Assembly: GCF_043290135.1 (NCBI RefSeq)
Contig: NC_134709.1
Location: 63,567,056 to 63,631,055 of the forward strand
Source: Rhipicephalus microplus
Lineage: Eukaryota > Arthropoda > Arachnida > Ixodida > Ixodidae
Direction: 5' to 3'
DNA: 64,000 nt
Shown here: piece by piece, positions 21,792 through 31,780 of the stretch
Layout: each line of letters opens with the position of its first letter
Position numbering within the stretch: position 1 is the first letter of the stretch
Position numbers and translations under genes: made by a program
Notes under the pieces: model-generated
The model's input: the letters and a program-made list of their open reading frames with translations, nothing else
Databases searched by the model: none
What the model was told of the DNA's origin: nothing

Positions 21792-22854
21792 GGGGCTTTG
21801 AAGCAAGCTTCGCACTAGTGGTGCCAAGCCCGGAAAAAGTGCGGAGTTGTGGGAACTTTGCTATTTTTCAACACAAAAGTGTTTCATGCCAGGGTCCACC
21901 ACGGCTCCGCTGACGTACTTCTGTATCGGATATGACGCCGTAAAGTAAATCCCTATAGATCTTTAAAAAAAACGAGAAAAAACGTCTTTAGCGGAGCGTC
22001 GAACTATGCACCAACCTTTTAATCCGCAGCGAGTGGCGCTAACCGTTACAGCACGGAGTGCGTGTTGTCAAAGGTGCTAACGACAAGCCATTTGTATATG
22101 CCATGTAACATTGGCAGTCCTCGGAGCTCAGCAACTTCAGTGCTTTTTCGTCGTAAGTAGTTAGATGGTGCGAGAAGTGCGCGTTGGATAGCGTTGGCAG
22201 AACTCGCTTAAAAGGTCGTCGTCCCACGCCACTCCACGCGTTGCTACGCGTGCAGGCCTCCACATCAAGTGGTAAAAGTGTGAATAGATGCTATTTGGCG
22301 TGTAAACTCTCTATCGTGAGCGCTTATCTCAAAATTCAGGCGGTTTGTACCCTGGTGTTTCCTCCAAGTTTGGTTGAAGTTACAGTGGTTACAGAAAGCA
22401 CGAAGCTCATTTGCTCGCTGCCACGGCCGCGTTTACGAAAGGAGCAGGTTGCTCACACACGAAGAAGTAAAGATTGTGACATTTGTGCGCGCTCGTCTTC
22501 TGTATACTCGCGCGTTCGTTTTGTGTACCTTTCTTTCTGTTTGAGCAGTGTGCTTTAAGTGCCAAGCTGTGATAGTTGGTTGTCCGTGTTCATCCTGTGT
22601 ATGCTCATTTCATGCGTGTATTCCGCTTGAGGTGCGCCCGGCAAGTTTCGAACTGCTTGCCCTTTTTCGCCCGACATTGCCATTTATTTCTGTAGCACTC
22701 ATTCCTTCGCCCTTGTGGTAAAAGAATGCACAATAAACGCTCAACTACCTCTGTGATGACACGTTTCACTTTCGTGTTATACCGATTCCTAAAAAGAGGA
22801 TTAAGCGATGTTTTTTTCCTCTTCTTCAGCTAATAATTTTCTATTGCTCTCTGT
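21792..22854. other. No recognised gene
   Basis: Mixed-composition DNA. A tRNA-like sequence on the minus strand near 22000-22070 (CGGTTAGCGCCACTC, with AGTTCGAC) may be a decayed SINE head. An AATAAA occurs at about 22731. No coding frame is convincing. Confidence 0.35.
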
Positions 22855-23033
22855 TTTATGGGCGAAGCTCCTTCAGCCGTGGTGCATGCGTCCTCGATGT
22901 ATGTAGTAGTAGCAGAAGTAGGTAGCCACCTCTCGTTTAGTCTGTGGAATGTCCGCTGGATGGCGGTTCTTGCATATGATGCATATATGATGAAAAGATG
23001 CGTGATGGCAGTACTTGGAATGCTCACTGGATG

Positions 23034-23079
<46 letters not shown>

Positions 23080-23160
23080 TGGACGGACCATTCACGGTTT
23101 ACCAATCAAACCCTCCGAATCTTCGCCCCACTCATAACCATTTACGTCATGGATATGCTG
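22855..23160. repeat. Composite repeat with perfect (GACA)n core
   Basis: Begins GGGCGAAGCTCC, includes GTCCGCTGGATGGCGGTTC, then an uninterrupted (GACA)n run (23034-23079) and a constant-looking flank containing CATGGATATGCTGCGATATT. Related flanks occur at 23500-23935, 57432 and 60440-60670. Confidence 0.6.
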
Positions 23161-23164
23161 CGAT

Positions 23165-23480
23165 ATTTTGTGCTTTGTCTTTGCTTTTTTATATTTCTTT
23201 TTCTTTGTCACTGTTTTTGGTTTTCTATCTCTCTCTTTCTCTCTCTCATTCTCTCGATCTAATTCTTCCTCGCTTTTTCTTTAAGCCTCTTTCTGTTTTT
23301 ATGTCTGATTGTGCTACTTTTATTATTCTGTGGCTTTTTCCTTGTCTTTATGCATATCTGTGTGTATTCCCGTGTTTCTTTCATTTTTTGTTATTGATTG
23401 CTCTCTTTCTTCTTGGCTTTTTCTTCACTTTTTCCTCTCTCTCTTCCTGTGCTCATTCTCTCATCTGCCAGAGTTATTGC
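23165..23480. repeat. Pyrimidine-rich low-complexity tract
   Basis: Over 300 bases dominated by T and C (TTTCT, CTCTCT words) on the plus strand. Similar tracts are at 29525-29900, 51275-51480 and, on the opposite strand, 52380-52465 and 56930-57245. Confidence 0.75.
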
Positions 23481-23499
23481 ATCCTACCCCGTACAAGTC

Positions 23500-23935
23500 A
23501 GTGCTTGCATTTTGTTCTTGGAGTGTCCGCTAGATGGCGGTACTTGTATATGATGAAAATATACGATACAAAAACTCACAGCATATCCATGGAGTGAATG
23601 ATGATAAGGGAGGGAGAAGCGCCCATACGTTCGTAGACGTGTTTGTTTTTCTATGCGTGCGGGCGCACGAACGAACAGACGGACGGACTCACGGACGGAC
23701 GGACGGATAGATGGAGGCACGTACGAACAGGCAGACAGGCAGACGCGCACACGGACAGACACAGAGAAGCACGGACGAATGGATGCACGAACAGAAGCAC
23801 AGACGAATGAAAGCACGGACGGACAGAGAGACGCACGGACAGACAGATGGAAGCATGGACGGACGGATGAATGGACGCTTCGCCCCACTTTTTCTCAGTC
23901 ACTTCATGAATATAGTGTAATTTTTTTGCTTCTTT
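23500..23935. repeat. Composite repeat with degenerate GGAC/GACA field
   Basis: GTCCGCTAGATGGCGGTAC leads into about 250 bp of imperfect ACGGACGG/ACAGACAG units and then CGCTTCGCCCCAC, the same flanks as the block at 22855. All six frames through it give low-complexity peptides and are not genes. Confidence 0.65.
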
Positions 23936-24466
23936 CGTGATTCAGCAGCGCGCTGCAAATTTTGAGCTGCATGTTGTTCTTCAGAAGACATTCGAATTTG
24001 TTGCCATGGTCACCAACTGGTGAACATGCATCAAAACCTTGAATTACTAGCAATGGTACTGTTCGATAAGTAACAAACTGTAATATTCTTCCTATAACCG
24101 GCACAAGGTGCAGTTTACGAGTGTTATATTACCGTGCCAGATATTAAAACTACAAAAAAGTATACAGGCGTCTGATTGGAATACACAGTGAATTTAAATG
24201 AGAAAGCGCGTAGAGGTTCCTACAGAACTCTTCGCGCTAACATATTGTCGAAGATCACCTTCTCTAAAGTAATCTGAACTTTTCAAGGATCGACATTTTG
24301 TATTTCATAGCCTCATTTCCGGGGATGTCTGTGTGCACCCTCAAATACCTAACATAAACAATACAGAAGTCTGGCTGTGGTAATGAATATTTTACGTGGT
24401 AACGTTCTATTAAACTAATCCAAAGAAAATTTCTTGGAAATCGCTGTACAATACAACCTATAGATG
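23936..24466. other. No recognisable feature
   Basis: AT-rich anonymous DNA; no repeat ends or coding frames supported. Confidence 0.4.
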
Positions 24467-24479
24467 ACTTCATAATCTA

Positions 24480-24710
24480 GATATGTGGGGTTTAATGTCC
24501 CAGAACCAACATATGATTATGAGAGACACCGTAGTGGAGGGCTCCGGAAATTTCGACCACCTGGGGTTCTTTAACGTGCACCCAAATCTGAGCACACGGG
24601 CCTACAACATTTCCGCCTCCATCGGAAATGCAGCCGCCGCAGCTGGGATACGAGCCCGCGACCTGCAGGTCAGCAGCCGAATAACTTCACTAGACCACCG
24701 CGGTGGGGCC
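24480..24710 (-). mobile_element. tRNA-derived tick SINE, tail-less copy
   Basis: Near-full-length minus-strand copy with a perfect 13-bp duplication ACTTCATAATCTA (24467-24479 and 24711-24723). The (CAAT)n tail is absent, so the copy starts directly at ATATGTGGGG. The B box is changed to GGATACGAGCCC and a few bases are missing near the A box. Confidence 0.92.
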
Positions 24711-24723
24711 ACTTCATAATCTA

Positions 24724-25605
24724 AAATTGTGGGTTCTTTAGGCTTCGCCTTCAAGACTTGAACGCGATAGCGACGTTCATTTCGTAGGGCTTTCTTCAAC
24801 TACTTAGTGCACACTTTTTATTGAACGATGTTACTCGAGAAATTAAAACTGTGGATTCGTACAATGTAATCGATAAAGTTGAAAGTGGCTAGTGTAAGTG
24901 CAGCTTTCGTATATGACTGCATTTTGTGTATTGGGTAGCATGCTTTAAACCACGAGCAATTATGCTCGTGAAATGTTTTCCAGCTTGCATTGCACATACT
25001 AACAGGTCTTAAAAAATACGTGCAGTAAGATGTGTGCTTTTTGTAATGCGTAGCCATCTCCAAACCACGAATTCATTATGATTGTCACTTTTTGTGAAGC
25101 TCTATGGCAGTGTGCGCTTGTACAACGCACTATCACTAAAGTATTACATTTTGTATTGTGAAGCCTGAATACAGGACGTGTGTGTTTGTAAAACGAGTTG
25201 TTTTCACTGCATTTCTAAGCAGAGGAAGCTCTTCACATTGAATTTTCAAGCAGGCGCGTGACTACGTAAAGGAACAAATGCTTGCCACGTAAGTGGCTTT
25301 GGTTAAATGCTCACTCGATCGTGAAAAACTTATTTATTTTAGTTGCATCTTCCTCGACTTTTTAGTCAGGCAGTAAATTAGGATTTTTCGCTTTCAACGC
25401 CAACACCGACACCGATACCAATGGTGACACCAGCATTTTTCCGAAAGGAGATTGCTAAGGCTATCGCCTTAATATTTGTCACTCTAAAACACTAAGTATA
25501 AGCCCCGCTATGATGAAGCACCATGCGGAACTAGAATAATTGAACTTTTTAAAAATATATTAGGTATTACGGCCATATTATAGTGGCAGTTGTTGCATAG
25601 TAACT
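24724..25605. other. No recognisable feature
   Basis: AT-rich sequence. A GACACCGACACCGATACC run near 25405 is the only local low complexity. Confidence 0.4.
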
Positions 25606-25620
25606 TCGAACCTTCAAGAG

Positions 25621-25854
25621 CCCCGCCGTGCTGGGCTAGACCAGCTGGTCATGGGATCAAATCCCGGCTGCGGCGGCTGCAATTCCGGTGGAGGCGAAAA
25701 CGTTAGGCCCGTGTGCTCAGATTTGGGTGCACGTAAAAGAACTCCAGGTGGTCGAAAATTCCGGAGCCCTCCACTACGGCGTCTCTCATAGTCATATCGT
25801 GGTTTTGGGACGTTAAACCCCACATATCAATCAATCAATCAATCAATCATTCAA
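25621..25854 (+). mobile_element. tRNA-derived tick SINE with head deletion
   Basis: Plus-strand copy whose tRNA-like head is rearranged: about 20 bp around the A box are lost (CCGTGCTGGGCTAGACCAGC). A B-box-like GGGATCAAATCCCGG and a long (CAAT)n tail remain. A perfect 15-bp duplication, TCGAACCTTCAAGAG, flanks it (25606-25620 and 25855-25869). Confidence 0.93.
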
Positions 25855-25907
25855 TCGAACCTTCAAGAGAAAGAATGGCTCCCCAAATATGCGTGTAAAA
25901 TTTCCTC

Positions 25908-27060
25908 TTGGATTTCTTTTTACGCACTTCTGCCCGCTTACCCTCATCGCAAGTACCCGCAGTGGATCGAAGCCACACCATCAAGATTAAACCAGTCGGA
26001 AATTGCAAATGCAGGTTCAAGTCGCGTGTCTTTCAAATTGCAATTCTAAACAGACACCGCAAGGGGAAATCGAGAAACGTCCTCTTATCTATGAACACTC
26101 TCGGTCATTTTCTCGCGTGCTTTCAAGAAGGAAGACTGGGGCTACTTCAATGCACGTATGTGGTGTCTGATGGAGTAGACAATGTTGTGGTTACGGAACT
26201 CGAAGATCATGTTCTGGCCATCAAACAATGGCGTCATTCTGACTCTCACACATGGCTTAGCTATCGTACAAAGGACGTGTATCCTGTCTTCGAGGACCTG
26301 CCAGAAGACTACGTCCTGATCAGCACTGGGGCGAAGATGGCGCCTTCTGATAAGAGCGTCGAACAGATCACCGTATGTGACGAGGCAGAGAAGAACGATC
26401 GATTTATCACTCTTCTTGAGGACATCCTGAACGAGAGACGTCACATGGTCATCGACTTAGCGGAAACGAAGTAGATGGTGGCCGATGTTGTGTCTTTGTT
26501 TTTACTTCGAGAGTGGCCCGTCGTCGTCACGGAAACAAGAAGAACAATGACATGAACCGTGCCCTTATGACTTCCCGGGGTAAAGAAGCTCACGTTCTTG
26601 TGTCCACCGACGTGTGCTCACGAAAGTTAGGTGGAGCCGGAAATATACGCTACGTGATCAACTATGACTACACCAGTAGTACGGAGAATTACAAGAGGCG
26701 CCTGGAACATGCTTCGCACTCTGACGGTGTCGTCGTGGCATACTCGTTTTTGAAGCGTCAGGATAAGGGACAGGCCCACGATTTCATGTCCATACTTCGT
26801 GAGGCTGGAGAAGTCGTACCCCCCGAATTGAGACAGATGGTCGAACTAACCACACCAAATCACAGAAATTGCGTTGGTCGCACTGGGGGGCCACATTGTG
26901 TGTAATACAGGCAGCTGCTCCTAGACGCGTGTTTTAAGGTCAGATAAATTGTTGTGGTGGCCACACCTGCATGACATGATTTTTTTTGTTTTGTATGCAA
27001 TAGTCATAGTCACGTATATTAGCCCACAAGGAAACGATCTGTTTCTTCTAATAAAGATTG
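25908..27060 (+). pseudogene. DEAD-box RNA helicase-derived sequence, catalytic motifs erased
   Basis: Two frames (25908-26474, then 26513-26905) align by eye with the DDX5/p68-type core. CTYVVSDGVDNVV stands where the family has TYLVLDEADRML, VCDEAEKNDRFITLLEDIL matches the linker to the second RecA domain, VLVSTDVCSRKL matches motif V (ATDVASRGLD), and NIRYVINYDYTSSTENYKRR precedes motif VI. The catalytic residues are gone: DEAD reads DGVD, the SAT motif is not recognisable, and HRIGRTGR is replaced by KRRLEHASH. An in-frame TAG follows AETK (26472-26474), and the frame shifts before 26540. The N-terminal Q/Walker A part is missing. There are no introns, and an AATAAA lies at 27050-27055, so a processed pseudogene is likely. 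A diverged non-catalytic paralogue is the alternative. Confidence 0.7.
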
Positions 27061-27259
27061 ACTTATAAAGATCGGTTGGTGCTCTTTATTGTGGTTCCTA
27101 TATATATTTTATTTGGGTTTATATAATGGCTCTTCGAGGTGCGATGGACTACTGGCAATATTGAAGAACACAGAATGTCATTAGATACACTGACAAATGA
27201 GTGATTTATTTACAGAACTTCATCTGATGTGGGGTGAGTTCTTGTGCTTCACCTTCGCT

Positions 27260-27500
27260 TTTTGCCATGCTGTTTCCCGATTCAAAGCGCTGCAGCTACA
27301 ACAAGTTCCTTTATTACATTTTCCATTGACGAAATGATAAACGATATAAGGAATGTTAACGAATTCCATTTATTCGTACATCTGTCGATGGACGGACGTA
27401 CACATTGACATGCGCATGGGCAGATGGATGGATAGGTGTACGATGGACGGACAGATGAATGGTGCAGATGATGGCACGAATGATCATGTGTTGTGCTGTC
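27260..27500 (-). repeat. GGAC/GATG tetranucleotide composite repeat
   Basis: Degenerate GATGGACGGAC units (27385-27465) with flanks like the tetranucleotide composites at 23.0-23.9 kb and 60.5 kb. Confidence 0.5.
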
Positions 27501-27799
27501 ATATACTCGAATGAGGTACACACAAATTGTGTTTGTTACACAGTTCTGTTTGCGTTATGCAGTTGTTAAGTTTCGGTTTCAGTTTTGCGGGCAGAAAACA
27601 ATGAGGCTCAACTCTTAGAAACCTCACCACCAAAAAAAAAAAACGTGGGTTTTCATCTAGTGATAAGCATTTGTGGATGCGTGCAAGAAGTACACAGCTA
27701 GCAACCACGTTCTTTCCAATCAATCAGGCTCCAATCATGAGAATTCATGACCTTGTTGTTCAAGCAAGGCTGATCGCCGGGCACGTATGCGCTATGTTG

Positions 27800-28043
27800 A
27801 TTGATTGATTGATTGGTGGGGTTTAACGTCCCAAAACCACTACATGATTATGAGAGACGCCGTAGTGGAGGGCTCCGGAAATTGTGACCACCGGGGGTTC
27901 TTTAACGTGCACCCAAATCTGAGTACATGGGCCTACAACATTTCCGCCTCCATGGGAAATGCAGCCGCCACAGCCGGGATTTGATCCCGTGACCTGCGGG
28001 TCAGCAGCCGAGTACCTTAGCCACTAGACCACCGTGGCGGGGC
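27800..28043 (-). mobile_element. tRNA-derived tick SINE (CAAT tail)
   Basis: Full-length minus-strand copy with (CAAT)n tail and a perfect 13-bp duplication ATGCGCTATGTTG (27787-27799 and 28044-28056). The B box has one change (GGGATCAAATCCC on the element strand). Confidence 0.95.
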
Positions 28044-28275
28044 ATGCGCTATGTTGTCAAAACCGCCCAGGCTTCAGCGAGTCACGTCGGCTATCTCGGC
28101 CAGGGTGGCACACCGTTAGGTGTATTCGAGAAGGAATAAACACTGGTCGTGCGTGAGCTCTATAGATCGAAAATGACGACACCCGGGACAAGACGTGCTG
28201 TCCCGTTATAAAGTCCAGATAAGTATCCATTCCGTATTCCACTTCAGACACGTACCACCTAGACGCTACGTTGTG

Positions 28276-28536
28276 ATGGCGTTCGAGATCACTATAGAGG
28301 TGTCCTCACACCGAACGTTTGCTGACTTCCAAACCATCCACAACTATGGCGAAATTCTACACACCGAAAAGTATGTTGTCATCGAGTTTGAACTCGAAGT
28401 GAACGCCGAAGTAGCTATAACGAACCCATCGAATAGACATCAAGGCCTTGAAAATAAGGTTCTGGTAGGCGCCGATGAAGTCTTCCGAGATTATATCAAC
28501 GTAAGGTTAGTGTCAGGACAGCGCCTTACGTTGTAA
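28276..28536 (+). CDS. Hypothetical 86-residue reading frame
   Basis: ATG at 28276 opens a frame beginning MAFEITIEVSSHRTF and ending VRLVSGQRLTL. It alternates hydrophobic and charged residues as in beta-rich proteins (EKYVVIEFELEVNAEV), and the frame stays open upstream to 28195. No signal peptide or membrane span, and no family recognised. It lies 0.2 kb from a SINE and 1.2 kb from the helicase-derived sequence, with similar base composition, so a captured or processed gene piece is possible. It could also be fortuitous. Confidence 0.25.
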   Translation: MAFEITIEVSSHRTFADFQTIHNYGEILHTEKYVVIEFELEVNAEVAITNPSNRHQGLENKVLVGADEVFRDYINVRLVSGQRLTL

Positions 28537-29520
28537 TTCTTGGTGTGTAGCCTTTGCGTGAAGAAACACTATGAAGAAGCCCATATTGAAGGCAGTGCCA
28601 CCTCAAGCATCTCGACTCACCGCTAGACTCTCGAAGTGACTGGTGCTTCAAACGACGCCTAAAAGTACGTATGTTCAGCTAGCTCCGAGGTCGAAACCTT
28701 GTGCCATGAGTCACGTATTAGAAGCTCACTCTGGCGTTTGCGGCATCGCATCCCAATGGAGATTAGAATAGGGCAACTTCGAAGCCGCATTATTTGTAGA
28801 CTTATATGTTAAGAAAGACCAAACTAACGTTACATTGTTCGTGAGTTCCATGGTGGCATGGCAAACTTTCTTCAACCGTAGTTGAGACGTAATCTTTGTG
28901 GGAGTGCAATGTTGGGAATGCAGTGCGCGCAAGATGGCAAAAAAAGGCATAACATTCTCAAAATCACCTAACCGGGCCGAGAACTTGGTCGAAGAACTAT
29001 GTTTGTTGAAACACCATGACGCTAGTCTCTACTGTAGCAAGCTGCCTGATGAAGTCATTTGTTTTCGATTATTTTAGAAGTTCTGGGTGTTATTCGATAG
29101 GATAATAAGCAATGCACATATTCCTAAGCAGACTTGAGCTGACATTTGAAGCAGTTTTTTCACAGTGGCTCAGAATTAATGGCAGCCGTTGTTCCTGATT
29201 CTCACACTTATATGACAGGGCGTCCGGTCGAAAATGCAGTGGTGACATCTGTAATGATGACACCTGTTTCCAGAGATTCTAAACGACAGTATGCATGACC
29301 ACATTTGAGAAACGATTGATTGTCGCTTGTTCTTTCGGATCACTACGCGCCTCGGTATCAAACACCTAAAACAGATGCTTGTTCTGCCTTGTAGTCAAGA
29401 GAATGCGGATAAAATAGTGCATTTTTTTGCCTAGCTTGCAATAGAGCGCACTGCTAAAGCGATAGTGAAGCTTATGGGAAGCTTCGTACTACTTGAGCAG
29501 AGCCCGAAGGAACTGCGCAG
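28537..29520. other. No recognisable feature
   Basis: Unremarkable sequence; no domain-bearing frame or repeat is supported. Confidence 0.4.
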
Positions 29521-29524
29521 CTAG

Positions 29525-29900
29525 ATGTACGGCCTCTTTTCTTTCTATATTGTTTCCTCTTTCTTTCCTGATCTCTATTCTCTCACTTCTCTGTTTTGTG
29601 CCTTTTTCCTTTTAATTCCAATTTCTATTCTTCTAAGCTCTACTTCTTTCTCCCTGTTTTCCTTTCGCTTTTTCTTTCTCTTTCTTCATATTTCTAGCTT
29701 TCTTTGTTTTTCCATACTTTGTATGGCTCTCTTTCTTGCTTGCATCTTCTCTTTTTATCAATCTTTCTCTGCTTGTATATTTCTTATACTTTGATTGTAT
29801 CTCATCTTTCTTTATCCTTTTGCATTTTTCTCTCTATATTTTCTCTTTCTCATCCTTTAAATGATGCACTTCATTCTGTCTCCAGCTCCTCTTTCTCCTG
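29525..29900. repeat. Pyrimidine-rich low-complexity tract
   Basis: TTTCT/CTCTTT-rich plus strand. Apparent Phe/Leu/Ser-rich frames here are composition artefacts. Confidence 0.75.
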
Positions 29901-30250
29901 ACCCTCACTTCGCTATCCCACCGCCTTACTGTATGATATTACGCAATGTATGAGGGATTAAAACGCTCACCTTCGTGTTGCGAGCACACGGATTTGAAGC
30001 CCGCCACGTGGAAAGGGAATTTTTTTGCTAGCATGTTTTCTCTCTTTCGATCAATTGCTTTGATCAATTTCAGATTTTTTGTTGGTAAGAATACAAGAAT
30101 GTGACATGTCTTTAGTATACAAAAGGAGGTTCCAAAGTCAAAGACTGTATTGGGACCTCCTGTTAAGGGCAAATTGAGTTAAAACAATGTTAGAGGCAAC
30201 ATAAGCAATAATCAAAATTATAAACTAAGCGTAATTGCAACAGAACATTG

Positions 30251-30252
<2 letters not shown>

Positions 30253-30326
<74 letters not shown>
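30253..30326. repeat. (TA)n microsatellite, left part
   Basis: 74 bp of pure AT alternation ending exactly at the first base of the Ty3 element LTR. The same tract resumes at 35474-35485 and 40849-40870, showing that two retrotransposons inserted into it. Confidence 0.95.
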
Positions 30327-30328
<2 letters not shown>

Positions 30329-30500
30329 CTACATGCATGTATACTGATATTCTAGGGGGCGACGCGCGTGTGTGCCTGACGAGGAAGACGAAGGGTTGTC
30401 TCCGCTCGATCGCTGGTGAACCGGGCACGCCATTACCGCTGGTTTGGAATATATCTAATCCCCAGCCTCGTCGTTACGGCGTCTCTTCTTTTCCGTAACA
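30327..30500 (+). repeat. 5' LTR of element A
   Basis: 174 bp, TG..CA ends, identical base for base to 35300-35473. No AATAAA is visible, unlike element B. Confidence 0.95.
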
Positions 30501-30574
30501 TATTTGGTGGAGGTGGAACGTTCCCCGTCTTCACCACGAAGCTTCGCAGTGGCCGCACCATTCAGTCTCCGGCC

Positions 30575-31750
30575 ATGGCTACCAATGACAACAGCCTGGC
30601 AGCGTCTCCATCTGTAGCTCCAGCCACTACATACCTGACGATGCCCACCCCCCGTGATCCAGGTAAATTCTCCGCACAACCTGGGCTCGACGTCGACTAC
30701 TGGCTCCGTATGTACGAGCGTGTTAGCCACACACACCGATGGGACCCTACCGTGATGCTTGCCAACGTAATATTTTACTTGGACGGCACCCCACGGGTCT
30801 GGTTCGACGCCCATGAGACCGAGCTCACCAGCTGGGATACCTTCAAGGAGCGACTACGCGACATCTTTGGGGACCCGTCCGGTCGCCAAATGGAAGCGCG
30901 AAAAGAACTCGCCACTCGTGTGCAGTCGTCAACAGAGTCGTATGTCTCGTACATACAGGATGTCCTCGCGTTGTGCCGAAAAGTCGACGAGCAAATGACA
31001 GAGAGTGACAAGGTGGGCCACATACTTAAGGGCATCGCGGACGACGCCTTCAATTTGCTGGTCTACAATAACGTCACGACCGTAGATACGACTATCAAGG
31101 AATGCCGTCGCTTCGAAATGGCCAAAAGCCGCCGTGTTCTGCCTCAGTTTACGCGGCTACCAAATACGGCTGTTACATCCACTTGCACCGATCTCGGTGC
31201 CGCACCACCCATGCAGGACAGCGTGACACGAATAGTTCGACGGGAGCTTGAGGCGTCAAGTCCGGCACCATTTCCTCCACATCCGCTCGATCATGGCGCC
31301 GCAGAAACGCCTCCGCCGGTCTCCGTTATTCAAGCCGTCGTGAGGCAGGAAATTGCAAAGCTTGGTTTTCCTGTGGCCTGCTCTGTGTCCCGACCCGTCT
31401 CCAGACCAATGACAACAAATGCACCACATTTTATTCCGTGATCCCGCAATCCGGCGGAATGGAGAACTGCAGACGACAAGCCGATCTGCTTCCGCTGCCA
31501 CCGAGTTGGCCATATCTCCCGCTACTGCCGCAGCACTTGGACGCCCTCAAACTGGAGTCAATTTTCCTCTAATCGACCATACGAGGACTCCCGTCGGTAT
31601 TCGCCTAGTCGTGTGTACCTTTCTTCCGACATCCCCAACAGCCGCTCCACTGCTCGTTCGCCGCCACCTCAACGTCGCCGTTCCCCATCGCCCCAACCAC
31701 GCCGCTATCCGTCGCCGGTCAACTGTGGATCCTCTCGGACGGAAAACTAG
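30575..31750 (+). pseudogene. gag: Gag of element A, interrupted by an in-frame TGA
   Basis: The frame starts in practice at ATG 30575 (MATNDNSLAA), since upstream codons lie in the LTR and leader. A capsid-like block follows (WLRMYERVSHTHRWDP, then YVSYIQDVLALCRK), homologous to Gag of element B. A TGA at 31439-31441 stops translation just before the nucleocapsid. The same frame continues beyond with one CCHC zinc knuckle, CFRCHRVGHISRYC (31487 onward), and an Arg/Ser/Pro-rich tail, ending at TAG 31748-31750. The TGA could be a C-to-T change in a CGA codon, or a readthrough stop. The first is simpler, because element B has no stop there. Confidence 0.85.
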
Positions 31751-31780
31751 ATCATGCAGCTCCGGGAGGTAGTGCTGCAT
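31741..31780 (+). promoter_or_regulatory. Candidate -1 frameshift signal at the gag-pol junction of A
   Basis: Gag ends in GAA AAC TAG while Pol reads GGA AAA CTA one base back. Six bases after GGAAAAC a perfect 7-bp stem, ATGCAGC/GCTGCAT, encloses a 13-nt loop (31754-31760 with 31774-31780). The heptamer is not a textbook X XXY YYZ site, but the stop, the motif and the spacing are shared with element B. Confidence 0.55.

Noticed and set aside
23650..23900. Long overlapping open frames on both strands (Arg/Thr/Asp-rich and Ser/Val/Arg-rich)
   Set aside because: They are translations of degenerate GGAC/GACA tetranucleotide repeats; periodicity keeps several frames open without coding.
30416..30574. 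Earlier in-frame ATG at 30416 for gag of element A
   Set aside because: It lies within the LTR and leader and would translate LTR sequence; ATG 30575 fits the position of the Gag start in element B.
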